A DNA stretch of 64,000 bases, from assembly GCF_029601685.1 (NCBI RefSeq), contig NZ_JARRIR010000008.1, positions 124,001 to 188,000 of the forward strand, written 5' to 3'. Source of the DNA: Metarhizobium sp017305935. Lineage in GTDB: Bacteria; Pseudomonadota; Alphaproteobacteria; Rhizobiales; Rhizobiaceae. Position 1 is the first letter of the stretch; each line of letters opens with the position of its first letter. A model generated the notes under the pieces. That model had not been told where the DNA came from. It ran no database searches and worked only from the letters and a program-made list of their open reading frames with translations. Below are positions 36,733 through 45,805 of the stretch, one piece after another. The position numbers were made by a program, and so were the translations under genes.

Positions 36733-38109
36733 ATGGCACAGAATTGGACCCCGAACAGCTGGCGGCAAAAACCCATCCAGCAGGTGCCGGATTATCCCGA
36801 CCAGGCAGCGCTGCATGCAGCCGAAGATCAGCTCGCCACCTATCCGCCGCTCGTGTTCGCCGGCGAAGCCCGCCGCCTGACCAAGGCGCTCGCTAATGTC
36901 GCCGAAGGCCGCGGTTTCCTGCTGCAGGGCGGCGATTGCGCCGAAAGCTTTGCCGAGCATGGCGCCGACAACATTCGCGACTTCTTCCGCGCCTTCCTGC
37001 AGATGGCCGTCGTCCTGACCTTCGGCGCCCAGCAGCCGGTCGTCAAGGTCGGTCGCATCGCCGGCCAGTTCGCCAAGCCGCGCTCCTCCAACATCGAGAA
37101 GCATGGTGATCTCTCGCTGCCGAGCTATCGCGGCGACATCATCAACGGCATCGAATTCACCGAGGAAGCCCGCATTCCGCGCCCCGAGCGCCAGATCGAA
37201 GCTTATCGCCAGTCGGCCGCGACGCTCAACCTGCTGCGCGCCTTCGCCATGGGCGGCTATGCCAACCTCGAAAACGTGCATCAGTGGATGCTCGGCTTCG
37301 TCAAGGACAGCCCGCAGGGCGAGCGTTACCGCAAGCTGGCGGCGCGCATCACCGAGACCATGGACTTCATGAAGGCCATTGGCATCTCCTCGGACAACAA
37401 TCCGAGCCTGCGCGAGACCGATTTCTTCACCAGCCATGAGGCGCTGCTGCTCGGCTACGAGCAGGCGCTGACTCGCGTCGATTCGACCTCGGGCGACTGG
37501 TATGCGACCTCCGGCCACATGATCTGGATCGGCGACCGTACCCGGCAGCCCGACCATGCCCATATCGAATACTGCCGCGGCATCCGCAATCCGCTCGGCC
37601 TGAAGTGCGGCCCGTCGCTGACCGCCGACGGCCTGCTGGAACTGATCGACATCCTCAATCCGGGCAACGATGCCGGCCGCCTGACGCTGATCTGCCGTTT
37701 CGGCTACGACAAGGTCGCAGAGCACCTGCCGCGCCTCATCCGTGCCGTCGAGCGCGAGGGCCGCAAGGTGGTCTGGTCCTGCGACCCGATGCACGGCAAT
37801 ACGATCACGCTCAACAACTACAAGACCCGTCCGTTCGAGCGTGTCCTGTCGGAAGTCGAGAGCTTCTTCCAGATCCACCGCGCCGAAGGCTCGCATCCGG
37901 GCGGCATCCATGTCGAGATGACCGGCAAGGACGTCACCGAATGCACCGGCGGCGCCCGCGCCGTTTCGGCCGAGGATCTGCAGGATCGCTACCACACCCA
38001 TTGCGACCCGCGCCTCAACGCCGACCAAGCGCTCGAACTGGCCTTCCTGCTGGCCGAGCGCATGAAGGGCGCCATGGACGAGAAGAAGCTGGCGGTCGCC
38101 AGCGCCTGA
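36733..38109 (+). CDS. Class II 3-deoxy-7-phosphoheptulonate (DAHP) synthase
   Basis: A 458-residue plant-type (class II) DAHP synthase, the first step of the shikimate pathway, condensing PEP and erythrose-4-phosphate. Blocks include FLLQGGDCAESFAEH (metal Cys), RIAGQFAKPRS (PEP site), TSHEALLLGYEQALTR, WIGDRTR, GIRNPLGLKCGPS, WSCDPMHGNT (metal His) and GIHVEMTGKDVTEC (metal Glu). AGGTG lies six bases before the ATG. It is commonly labelled aroG or aroF in rhizobia; I leave the symbol blank because usage differs. Monocistronic with its own terminator. Confidence 0.96.
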   Translation: MAQNWTPNSWRQKPIQQVPDYPDQAALHAAEDQLATYPPLVFAGEARRLTKALANVAEGRGFLLQGGDCAESFAEHGADNIRDFFRAFLQMAVVLTFGAQQPVVKVGRIAGQFAKPRSSNIEKHGDLSLPSYRGDIINGIEFTEEARIPRPERQIEAYRQSAATLNLLRAFAMGGYANLENVHQWMLGFVKDSPQGERYRKLAARITETMDFMKAIGISSDNNPSLRETDFFTSHEALLLGYEQALTRVDSTSGDWYATSGHMIWIGDRTRQPDHAHIEYCRGIRNPLGLKCGPSLTADGLLELIDILNPGNDAGRLTLICRFGYDKVAEHLPRLIRAVEREGRKVVWSCDPMHGNTITLNNYKTRPFERVLSEVESFFQIHRAEGSHPGGIHVEMTGKDVTECTGGARAVSAEDLQDRYHTHCDPRLNADQALELAFLLAERMKGAMDEKKLAVASA

Positions 38110-38134
38110 TCCGTCCCGCCTTCGGAAAAGATCG

Positions 38135-38163
38135 AAACCGGGCCCTCGCGGCCCGGTTTTTTT
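38135..38163 (+). terminator. Rho-independent terminator after the DAHP synthase gene
   Basis: AAACCGGGCC pairs perfectly (10 bp) with GGCCCGGTTT around CTCGC, continuing into a run of seven Ts. Confidence 0.95.
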
Positions 38164-38274
38164 ATGGCCGTTCCCATTCAACGGCATTGATGCTTTTCTT
38201 CAATGGAATGAAATTGATCTGACGGTTGGCGACGGCACAGTGCCGTTTGCAACAATCTATAAAGGGGAAAAGAC

Positions 38275-38694
38275 ATGGGTGAAATCCACGACGGCTCCTG
38301 CCTGTGTGGCGCGGTGCGTTTTCGCGCGCATGGCGCCCTCAGGGAAATCGTCGCCTGTCATTGCGCGCAATGCCGCAAGCAGACCGGCCTGTTCTACGCG
38401 GCCACCAACGTGAAGCGAACCGACCTCACGATCGAAGGCGAGGAAGCGATGACGTGGTATGCGGCCAGCAACTTCGCCCGGCGTGGCTTCTGCGCCACCT
38501 GCGGCTCGGCTATGTTCTGGCAGGAGAATGACGGCGCATGGATCTCGATCCTCGCGGGCTCCTTCGATACGCCTCTGGAAGGCAAGATCGGCCGCCACAT
38601 CTTCTGCGAGGGCAGGGCGCAATTCTACGATATCGAGGACGGCGCGCCGCAATATCAGAAGGGTTCGCCGGGGCTGTCGGTCGCCCCGGCCTGA
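38275..38694 (+). CDS. GFA/CENP-V-domain zinc protein
   Basis: A 139-residue protein of the GFA (glutathione-dependent formaldehyde-activating-like) family. The zinc ligands are all visible: C9 and C11 (GSCLCGAVRF), C28-C30-C33 (ACHCAQCRKQTG) and the later FCATCGSAMFW. True Gfa spontaneously forms S-hydroxymethylglutathione, but most short paralogues like this have no proven substrate. AAAGGGG precedes the ATG. It stands alone, convergent with the next gene. Confidence 0.9.
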   Translation: MGEIHDGSCLCGAVRFRAHGALREIVACHCAQCRKQTGLFYAATNVKRTDLTIEGEEAMTWYAASNFARRGFCATCGSAMFWQENDGAWISILAGSFDTPLEGKIGRHIFCEGRAQFYDIEDGAPQYQKGSPGLSVAPA

Positions 38695-38706
38695 GCGATA
38701 TCCGCC

Positions 38707-39681
38707 TCAGGCGGATGTCGCCATGCGCGGATTGCAATCCGCTACCGGCGTGACGCCGCTTCCAAGCTTCCCCGACGCATCCAGTCGTTCGGCGGCCCAA
38801 TGCACCGCTTCGTCGAGAGCGGCGAACTTTGTCGCCTGCCAGGCGAAATAATCGTCCATAAAACCGCGGGAAAACCACAACCGCCCTTTGCGGCGCGGCT
38901 TTTCCCAGCCCGCATGGCCGTTATCCTCGGTCGGATTGAACATGCGCTTCAGGTTGGTCACCGAGATCGTATATTTGCGCGCAAGCTCGGCGATGCCGAC
39001 TTCGCCGATATAGACGCGCTCGGCCTCGAAACATTCGACAGTCAGTCGGCTGACCAGCTCATGCAGGATCATGCCGCCGGATTCCGACCAGATGAACGAA
39101 CCGATCGTTTCGGGCAGTTCCCGCCAACTGGGATCGTCCATCAGAGCGCGGGCCGCGCGCGGCTGCGACATCGCGAAGAGCTGCGGTGTGCTTTCGCTGA
39201 GCGCCAGCCGATTGCCGCCGTCGAGTTCGTCGAGACAGGCCATATGGCCGTTGAACCAGCTCAGCATCGCCGTATCGGCGATTTCGGTTGTCTCGTAGAC
39301 ATGCATGCGCCGATCCTGCAGATTTGGAATCTTGCGCAGGAAGCGATAGACCTGCATTTCGGAGAGCAGGCTGGCAGCCGTGTTGCGGCTGGCGATGCCG
39401 TATCTTGCCACCGCCTCGTAAAGCCGGCTGGGAGTTAGGCCGGACTGCGCTTCGCTTTCATCCCGCTCAAGCTGCAGCGCGAAAAGCATCTGCGTCAGGA
39501 ACCACTTTTGATGCGAAGCTTTCAGCCGCGCCAGCCGTGGCGATTTTTCGTGGATGCTGACGAGATGGCGCGCGATGCGCACTTCGATTTCCAGAAAGCG
39601 AGGGCTTGAGGCGATATCCTCCAAAGTCAGGAGGGGCGTCTCCAGCGCGCGCCGGCCATTTTGATCCTGCGTGTGAAACAT
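38707..39681 (-). CDS. Unknown protein with a possible winged-helix domain
   Basis: A 324-residue soluble protein I do not recognise. It has no signal peptide or membrane segment. Residues about 85-130 (LTPSRLYEAVARYGIASRNTAASLLSEMQVYRFLRK, then RRMHVYE) look like a helix-turn-helix followed by a wing, as in MarR-like regulators. A second possible HTH lies near 245-270 (VGIAELARKYTISVTNLKRMF). Two DNA-binding-like units suggest a transcriptional regulator, which is inference. The ATG at 39681 has GGAAG eight bases upstream; a longer open frame to 39747 lacks a better signal. Confidence 0.6.
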   Translation of the reverse strand: MFHTQDQNGRRALETPLLTLEDIASSPRFLEIEVRIARHLVSIHEKSPRLARLKASHQKWFLTQMLFALQLERDESEAQSGLTPSRLYEAVARYGIASRNTAASLLSEMQVYRFLRKIPNLQDRRMHVYETTEIADTAMLSWFNGHMACLDELDGGNRLALSESTPQLFAMSQPRAARALMDDPSWRELPETIGSFIWSESGGMILHELVSRLTVECFEAERVYIGEVGIAELARKYTISVTNLKRMFNPTEDNGHAGWEKPRRKGRLWFSRGFMDDYFAWQATKFAALDEAVHWAAERLDASGKLGSGVTPVADCNPRMATSA

Positions 39682-39840
39682 GGTCTTCCGGGTCGGATAT
39701 CGACGATGGGATAACGAATGCTGTAGAGGCTTCCTTTGCGATTGCAAATAAAGAATCTCTACACATTGCGACTTTCGTCGATGTGATCTCGGAAGTCTGT
39801 TCCCTGCGGAACCGCAGCCGGTATGTTTTCGTGCGCTGTC

Positions 39841-41769
39841 TCAGCTTGCCGGTTGCGCGATCCAGGCGTGACTTGGAAACATGCGATCGACGCTGTATTC
39901 CTTGCCGAACATCATGTCGTGCTGGATATAACGATAATCGCGGATCAGCGGGTCGATCGTCTGGCCCTTCATCGACCAGTCCGCCTTGGCTTCGCCGTCG
40001 CGCGAAACCAGCATGTAACGATCGACGACGGGATACTTCTTTTCCACCTCGCCGAGAAACTCGGTGTAATAAGGATGCTTGAAGCCGGCGAGGCTGACCA
40101 CATGGCGCGAGATGAAGGCCGGGCTGATCGTGCCGACATCCTGCTTGCCGCTACGGCTGGACCAGATCATCAGCGGCGTTTCGTGTTCGCGCTTCATCAC
40201 ATCCAGCGGCGCCTTGCGGGTCGCGACCTGCGCGCCCATGTAGCCGGAGCTGACATAAGCCTTGCCGAGCGGCGGCAGATGGTCGCCGAAGACGACGATG
40301 ATGGTTTCGCGTTCGCGCTTCTCTGCCCAATCCATCAGCATTTTCAGGCTGTCGTCGGCTTCCTTGACGCCCTGCGCATAGGTTGCCAGCGTCTGGCGCT
40401 CGTCTTCGGCCAGGTTTCCTTTCACGTCGATGGTGTTGCGGACATAGCGGTTCGGCTCATAGGGTCCATGGCCCTGCAGCGTCACCGAGAAGAAGAAGAA
40501 CGGACGATCCATGCCATCGGCTTCACGCATGATCTCCTTGAACAGCGCATCGTCGGAGGCGAAGAAACCGCGCTTGTCGAGGGCCGGCAGGTTTTCCTCT
40601 GAAAGAAAATCCTCGAAACCGAAGGCCTTGTAGACCTCGCCTCGGTTCCAGAACCAACTCTGATAGGGATGGATGGCGCGCGCGGCATAACCTTCGGCGC
40701 GGAAAAAGGTCGCCAGCGACGGCAGTGGACGGCGCACATATTGCTGATAAGGAATGCTGCCATAGGGCAGGAAGGCATTCGAGAATCCGGTCAACGCTTC
40801 GAATTCGACATTGGCGGTCATGCCGCCGAATTCCGGCGAGAAGGAATTGCCCGACGCATTCTCACGCATCACCGGCATGGGATCCGCCGAGAAATTCACA
40901 TTGTTCATCCGGGTCGGATCCCAAAGCGATTCGCTCATCAGCACGATGACGTCAGGATGGTCGCCGCCGCCGGCGGCGAAGGGAATGTCGGCGGCCGGGA
41001 TCTTCGCCATCGCATCGCCGCCATAACCGGCAGGTGCGGCGACATTGGCCATCGGCAGGTTGAAGGCGAAGGCGAGAAGGAAGCCATTGTGACGATAGTT
41101 TTCCTTCTGGTCATACATCATCGGGATGACTTGCAGCCGGTCGCGCAGCCAGGAAAATTGCGAATAATCCATCATGGAGCCGAAGCCGACCAGGATCGGC
41201 AGCGTCATCGCCACAGTGATCCAGCGGCGGCGCCACGCGATGGCCGGAAACCGTTTCCAGGCATGGGTCAACAGATAGACGATGGCAACCACGCCCGCGA
41301 CGACCCCGACGAACAGCGCCACCGCCGTCCACGGCCGCTGGCTGACCATCACCGGCAGCAGTTCCACGATCTGGCGCGCAAACAGGAAATCGGTTGGATA
41401 GAGCGGATCGGAGAGAAAAAGCTGCTTCTGGTTCGACACGAAGGCCGGAATGAGCGTCAGCGGCACAATGATGAGCAGCGACTGGTATCGGCGGCCAAGC
41501 AGCGCATCGAGACACAGGATGGAAAGCGCCAGCAGCGCCACGGTGGTCTTGCCGGGACGCGAGGCCGAGAGCAGGAAATTGCCGACATCGGTCGTGGCGC
41601 CACGCGCCACCCATTCCACCGCAATCGTCAGCAACAGGGCGATGATGACGGCCTTGGCGACAGGGAGGGCAAGCGCCGCCAGTCGACCCGCGCCATCCGC
41701 AGACGAGATAGGGAAGGACCGGTCGATGAACGTAACCCTATCCGTCGCCTTTGACCTGAACTCGACCAA
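39841..41769 (-). CDS. LtaS-type membrane phosphoglycerol transferase (sulfatase fold)
   Basis: A 642-residue protein with five membrane segments in the first 210 residues and a periplasmic sulfatase-fold domain. The catalytic set of LTA synthases is intact: metal Glu in VLMSESLWDP, nucleophile Thr in FGGMTANVEF, and Asp-His in VVFGDHLPP. In Gram-negatives such enzymes add phosphoglycerol to periplasmic or cyclic glucans (OpgB/CgmB role) or related envelope polymers; the target here is inferred. The TTG at 41769 is preferred because GGAGGT (41774-41779) lies four bases before it; the in-frame GTG at 41781 would overlap that site. Confidence 0.85.
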   Translation of the reverse strand: MVEFRSKATDRVTFIDRSFPISSADGAGRLAALALPVAKAVIIALLLTIAVEWVARGATTDVGNFLLSASRPGKTTVALLALSILCLDALLGRRYQSLLIIVPLTLIPAFVSNQKQLFLSDPLYPTDFLFARQIVELLPVMVSQRPWTAVALFVGVVAGVVAIVYLLTHAWKRFPAIAWRRRWITVAMTLPILVGFGSMMDYSQFSWLRDRLQVIPMMYDQKENYRHNGFLLAFAFNLPMANVAAPAGYGGDAMAKIPAADIPFAAGGGDHPDVIVLMSESLWDPTRMNNVNFSADPMPVMRENASGNSFSPEFGGMTANVEFEALTGFSNAFLPYGSIPYQQYVRRPLPSLATFFRAEGYAARAIHPYQSWFWNRGEVYKAFGFEDFLSEENLPALDKRGFFASDDALFKEIMREADGMDRPFFFFSVTLQGHGPYEPNRYVRNTIDVKGNLAEDERQTLATYAQGVKEADDSLKMLMDWAEKRERETIIVVFGDHLPPLGKAYVSSGYMGAQVATRKAPLDVMKREHETPLMIWSSRSGKQDVGTISPAFISRHVVSLAGFKHPYYTEFLGEVEKKYPVVDRYMLVSRDGEAKADWSMKGQTIDPLIRDYRYIQHDMMFGKEYSVDRMFPSHAWIAQPAS

Positions 41770-41797
41770 CCCTACCTCCACGCAATCCGCAACATAA

Positions 41798-41837
41798 ACG
41801 TCATAAAACCTTCACCGTACTGTCACACGTCCGTCCT
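41798..41837 (+). promoter_or_regulatory. PHO-box-like array of heptamers
   Basis: Heptamers ACGTCAT, CCTTCAC, CTGTCAC and CCGTCCT start at 41798, 41809, 41820 and 41831, an exact 11-base period with four-base spacers (the first AAAA). PhoB boxes are CTGTCAT-like heptamers with this spacing; the third is a near-perfect half site, the others match four or five of seven. A -10-like CTAGAT lies at 41843-41848. The array is oriented towards the TolB-like gene but also sits 29 bases before the LtaS-type gene. Confidence 0.4.
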
Positions 41838-41978
41838 GAACGCTAGATGAACCGTTAACGTTCAACAGTCCGCGCGGTCTTTTCCAGATGGAAAACGGTC
41901 GTCGAGTTTATTTTGCGGGAAAACTGGCGCCGGCGGCCGCGTCTACGCTAAGGAAAACGACGGGAGGAGGGAGGAGCC

Positions 41979-42803
41979 ATGCGCAGTTCAGTCGAGATCT
42001 ACGATATCGCAACGGGGCGGAACAGGGTCGTTTGGCAGACGGCCAGTCTGATGGAAGCGCCGAATTTCGCGCCGGATGGCCGCCATCTCCTGATCAATGG
42101 TGAAGGCCGCCTCTATCGCCTGCCGCTGGACGGTGGCGCGCCTGTACCGGTGGACACCGGTTTCGCCGAGCGCTGCAACAACGACCACGGCGTCTCGCCG
42201 GACGGGCGCTGGCTGGCGATCACCGACAAGACGGAATTCGGCAAGTCTGCCATCTATATCCTGCCGATCGAGGGTGGAACGCCGCGCCTTTTGACGCAGA
42301 AGCTGCCGTCCTACTGGCACGGCTGGTCACCGGATGGCGCGCATGTCTGCTATTGCGGCATTCGTGGCGATGTCTTCGACATCTACACCATCGCCGTCGA
42401 GGGCGGCGAGGAAACCCGGTTGACCTTCGGCGAGGGGCGCAACGACGGTCCCGATTATTCACCGGACGGTCAATGGATTTACTTCAACTCCAGCCGCAGC
42501 GGCCTGATGCAGATCTGGCGCATTCACCCGGATGGCAGCGGACTGGAGCGGGTGACAGACGAACCCCATGGCAACTGGTTTCCGCATCCGTCGCCTGCCG
42601 GCGACAGGGTGCTCTATCTCGCCTATGCGCCCGATATCGTCGATCATCCGCGCGACCTCGATGTCCATCTGCGAATCATGGGCATGGATGGCTCCAACCC
42701 GCGCACGCTAATGTCGCTTTTCGGCGGGCAGGGCACGATCAATGTCCCAAACTGGTCGGCGGATGGCGGTTCCTTCGCCTATGTCCGTTATGCTCCGGCT
42801 TGA
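41979..42803 (+). CDS. TolB-like beta-propeller protein
   Basis: A 274-residue protein of repeated PD40/WD40-like blades. The repeat unit, a variant of SPDGRWLAITD, recurs as NFAPDGRHLLIN, GVSPDGRWLAIT, GWSPDGAHVCYC, DYSPDGQWIYFN and NWSADGGSFAYV, making about six blades. No signal peptide is seen, so unlike TolB it should be cytoplasmic. It could be a binding or sensory protein or part of a prolyl-oligopeptidase-like system without the peptidase. GGGAGGAG precedes the ATG. Function unknown. Confidence 0.8.
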   Translation: MRSSVEIYDIATGRNRVVWQTASLMEAPNFAPDGRHLLINGEGRLYRLPLDGGAPVPVDTGFAERCNNDHGVSPDGRWLAITDKTEFGKSAIYILPIEGGTPRLLTQKLPSYWHGWSPDGAHVCYCGIRGDVFDIYTIAVEGGEETRLTFGEGRNDGPDYSPDGQWIYFNSSRSGLMQIWRIHPDGSGLERVTDEPHGNWFPHPSPAGDRVLYLAYAPDIVDHPRDLDVHLRIMGMDGSNPRTLMSLFGGQGTINVPNWSADGGSFAYVRYAPA

Positions 42804-42912
42804 AACCGGCCCCGATTAAGCCTTTCGTTACCAAGCCGTTTAAGCGTCTCTTTCGGCCCTTGTGCTAGCGTCCACACCAATACACTTGGGCGTTCCAGTC
42901 CACGAGGAAACA

Positions 42913-44430
42913 ATGACGGCGATGACGGCGCGACTCTTTGCAAAAACCTCCAACTGGATGGTGCATGGCATACACACCGCCTGCGCGCTGCTGGTCGTCG
43001 TCTTCGCGGCCAGCGTTTTCCTTGTGCTCGATGCCTCGGTCGAGCAAGCCAACAAGTTCGGCCAGGCGACGGAGCGCAAGCTCGTGCAGCAGGAGTTCCA
43101 GCACCTGATCGACGAGATCGTCAAATACCAGGCGGCGGTCTCAATCTGGGATGCGACGGTCGCGCAAATCCGTTCGTCCGAGTTCAGCCATTATTTCGTC
43201 GAGCGCCAGCTTCGCACTCGCCTGTGGTCGGAATTCGGCTTTTCGTGGACGGTTTTCGCGCCGTCGGGCAAGCAGGCGGTCGTTGCCGTCAATCGCGGCG
43301 AGGAGGTCTCTCCCGACAAGGCCGACGCGCTGCTGTTCTGGATCGACGACCTCGTTTACGAGGCGACGCAGAAATACTGGGCGGCGCTGAAGAAAAGCGA
43401 TGGCGGTTTCGTCGTCCGCAGGCCGGCGCCCGATCCCGACAAGCTGTCACCGGAATTGCCCTTCATCCATGCCGCCGACATGCGCATGGTCGATGGCCGT
43501 CTCAGCATCGTCGTCGTCCAGGCGGTGCTGCCGCGCTCGCTGTTTATCCCCGCCGGCTTCGAGCAGCCGACGCTCATGGTCAGCGTCAAGCCGATCTCGG
43601 ACAAGATGCTGGCGACGATGAGCGAACGGCTCGGCATCGGCGGCCTGCATGTGGTCAAGGAAGATGAGCTCAAGGAGCGCCCGACGGCCTACACGCCGGT
43701 CGGCAAGGGTTTTACCGATGGCCCGTTCCTCGTCGCGTGGCAGCCGAACGCGCCCGGCCCGACCATCTGGAAGGCGGTCATGCCCAAGGTGGCGTTGCTT
43801 TCGGCACTCGCGGCGATTGCCATGGGCTTCATCGCCTGGCGTTTCGGGATGCTGGTGCGGGCCCTGCAGCGCAGCGAGGCGAGCAACCGCTTCCTTGCCA
43901 AGCATGACGGCCTTACCGGCCTTGCCAACCGCATCGGTTTTCAGGAAGCGCTCGAAGCTTTCACCGGCACCGTCCGCGACGGCCAGCTTGCGATCATCGC
44001 CGCCGACCTCGACAAGTTCAAGATGGTCAACGACCGCTTCGGCCATGCCGCCGGCGATGCCGTGCTGCGCACCATCGCCCAGCGTTTTCGCGATCGAGTG
44101 GGCGATCGCGGCATCGTCGCCCGCCTCGGTGGCGATGAATTCATGGTGATCCTGCGCGATGTCGCCGATCACGACGAGGTGCTCGCCGTCGCCAACGGCA
44201 TGGTCATCGATGCGCAGATTCCCATCCCCTACAACAATCTGCCGCTCCAGGTCGGCAGCAGCGCCGGCATCGCCTTCTATCCCCAGCATGGCCGCAACCT
44301 GCGCAACCTGGTGCATTCCGCCGATATGGCGCTGTACCAAGCCAAGAATTGCGGCCGCGGCCGATCGGTGATCTTCGAAAACGACCAGCCGGAATCAGTT
44401 CCGGAAGAAACGCAGATTGCCGCAGCCTGA
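42913..44430 (+). CDS. Diguanylate cyclase with periplasmic CHASE4-type sensor
   Basis: A 505-residue membrane signalling protein. A membrane segment at about residues 18-40, a periplasmic sensor to about 290 (CHASE4-like: VQQEFQHLIDEIVKYQAAVSIWD), a second membrane segment at about 295-318, then a GGDEF domain beginning HDGLTGLANRIGF with ADLDKFKMVNDRFGHAAGD and an intact RLGGDEF active site. It should make cyclic di-GMP in response to an external signal. The RxxD inhibitory site expected five residues before GGDEF is not in register. AGGAAA precedes the ATG. Confidence 0.92.
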   Translation: MTAMTARLFAKTSNWMVHGIHTACALLVVVFAASVFLVLDASVEQANKFGQATERKLVQQEFQHLIDEIVKYQAAVSIWDATVAQIRSSEFSHYFVERQLRTRLWSEFGFSWTVFAPSGKQAVVAVNRGEEVSPDKADALLFWIDDLVYEATQKYWAALKKSDGGFVVRRPAPDPDKLSPELPFIHAADMRMVDGRLSIVVVQAVLPRSLFIPAGFEQPTLMVSVKPISDKMLATMSERLGIGGLHVVKEDELKERPTAYTPVGKGFTDGPFLVAWQPNAPGPTIWKAVMPKVALLSALAAIAMGFIAWRFGMLVRALQRSEASNRFLAKHDGLTGLANRIGFQEALEAFTGTVRDGQLAIIAADLDKFKMVNDRFGHAAGDAVLRTIAQRFRDRVGDRGIVARLGGDEFMVILRDVADHDEVLAVANGMVIDAQIPIPYNNLPLQVGSSAGIAFYPQHGRNLRNLVHSADMALYQAKNCGRGRSVIFENDQPESVPEETQIAAA

Positions 44431-44614
44431 TGCGACGCTCGCCGGTCGTGCCGCGTTGCATTCCGCTACGTCATGCTCAAGCGTCTCCGGAGCATGTAAA
44501 CACGCCCGAAATCCAGTGCCGTCAATCAATTGGAGCCGTTGGCAGACATACGGGGCGAGCCCGAGGATGACGTCTTGGGCGCGTTGAAAGGTTTGCCTAA
44601 CGCGTTGTGCCGCA

Positions 44615-45778
44615 TCACTGTTGCGGCTGAACCATCGAACCCTGAGGGTTTTTCAGATCTATCCCGGCGCTGTCGCTGCCGAGGAATTGTGGGCCGACTT
44701 GGCGGATTTTCGATTTCGAGGGGTCATATGGCCGCTCTTCAGGCAGGGTGATCTTCGCCGAACTTCCCGCTTCCGGGTTGGCGGGCGGGGTTATGCCGGG
44801 CTCTGTCGCCTCGGTGCCGGTCGGGATCCGGGTCACGGATCTTTCCGCCTCGGCTTCCGGCTTCCGGCTTGGCATGGGCACGACGCCGCTGTCCTGCTTC
44901 TTCAGCGCGTCCTGGTAATAGGCGTTGAGATTGCAGGAGCAGGTGGAGCTTTTCGTGTCCTTTCGGTTGCGATAGGCAAAGGCGGTGGAGAGTTCCTTGT
45001 AGGGCTGACCGGTCGCCGTCGAGATCATGTCCGACGTCTCCTGGTCGAGCATGGAATGGTAATAAAGCTCCGTCTGGGTTCCCGGGCACATCCTGGCGCA
45101 GATGGCGGCATCGCGGGAAAAATCTGCAGGCGTCGCATTCGAGGAGATCGGGAAGAAGCCGCCATCGCAGGTGCGCACGCAAAGCGTCCGCAGGTTGCCG
45201 ACCATCGGCTCCGGGCCTTTCAACTGGCCGTCGAGGCGCAGCATGTCGTCGGGCTGGCGCTCGATGGCTCCGAAATCGCGCATGCCATAGCCGCGATCGT
45301 CCTCGATCTCGCTGTCGCGCGAGGCCATGATGTCGTCGGGCATCGGGGCGGGCGGCTCCTGGCCGGCCATGTCCTCATCCATGCAGCCGTTTCGGCGCAG
45401 CGCCGCGAGGATGTCGCCGCGATCGCCCGAATCGAGACTGGCGCGGCGCTCCAGCATACCGCGCTTGGTCATTTCCGCCTGATGGAGATCGTCCTCGGCC
45501 GCCGCGCAGAAAGCTTCGTTATCGCCGCCATAGACGGTGATGCTGCCCGACGAGCAGCCGGCGCGGCGCAGGTCGCTGCGAATCTGGCGGATATCGCGGT
45601 TGAGCTGGTTGATGGTCTCGGCGAAGCGGCGCGATTGCCGGTTGGAGGCGATTGTCACGCTGCTCGAACTCAACGCCTGGCGCAGTTGCTCGCAGACCGC
45701 GCGCGCTTCGGCGCCGACGGGCAACAGGGCAGCCGTGGCGATCAGCAAAGCCGGAAACACCCGTCCCGTCTGGCGCAT
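44615..45778 (-). CDS. Exported DUF2865 protein
   Basis: A 387-residue exported protein: signal peptide of about 24 residues (FPALLIATAALLPVGAEA), a helical segment (about 35-75), then the DUF2865 core with LCVRTCDGGFFPISSNATP and FSRDAAICARMCPGTQTELYY, and a Pro-rich tail. The many paired cysteines suggest periplasmic disulfides. The family is common in Rhizobiales and of unknown function. The ATG at 45778 has AAGGAG nine bases upstream; an ATG at 45787 directly abuts that site. Apparent N-terminal extensions lie in the palindromic repeat. Confidence 0.88.
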   Translation of the reverse strand: MRQTGRVFPALLIATAALLPVGAEARAVCEQLRQALSSSSVTIASNRQSRRFAETINQLNRDIRQIRSDLRRAGCSSGSITVYGGDNEAFCAAAEDDLHQAEMTKRGMLERRASLDSGDRGDILAALRRNGCMDEDMAGQEPPAPMPDDIMASRDSEIEDDRGYGMRDFGAIERQPDDMLRLDGQLKGPEPMVGNLRTLCVRTCDGGFFPISSNATPADFSRDAAICARMCPGTQTELYYHSMLDQETSDMISTATGQPYKELSTAFAYRNRKDTKSSTCSCNLNAYYQDALKKQDSGVVPMPSRKPEAEAERSVTRIPTGTEATEPGITPPANPEAGSSAKITLPEERPYDPSKSKIRQVGPQFLGSDSAGIDLKNPQGSMVQPQQ

Positions 45779-45805
45779 GGGGACCATCTCCTTACCGAAC
45801 CGAAA

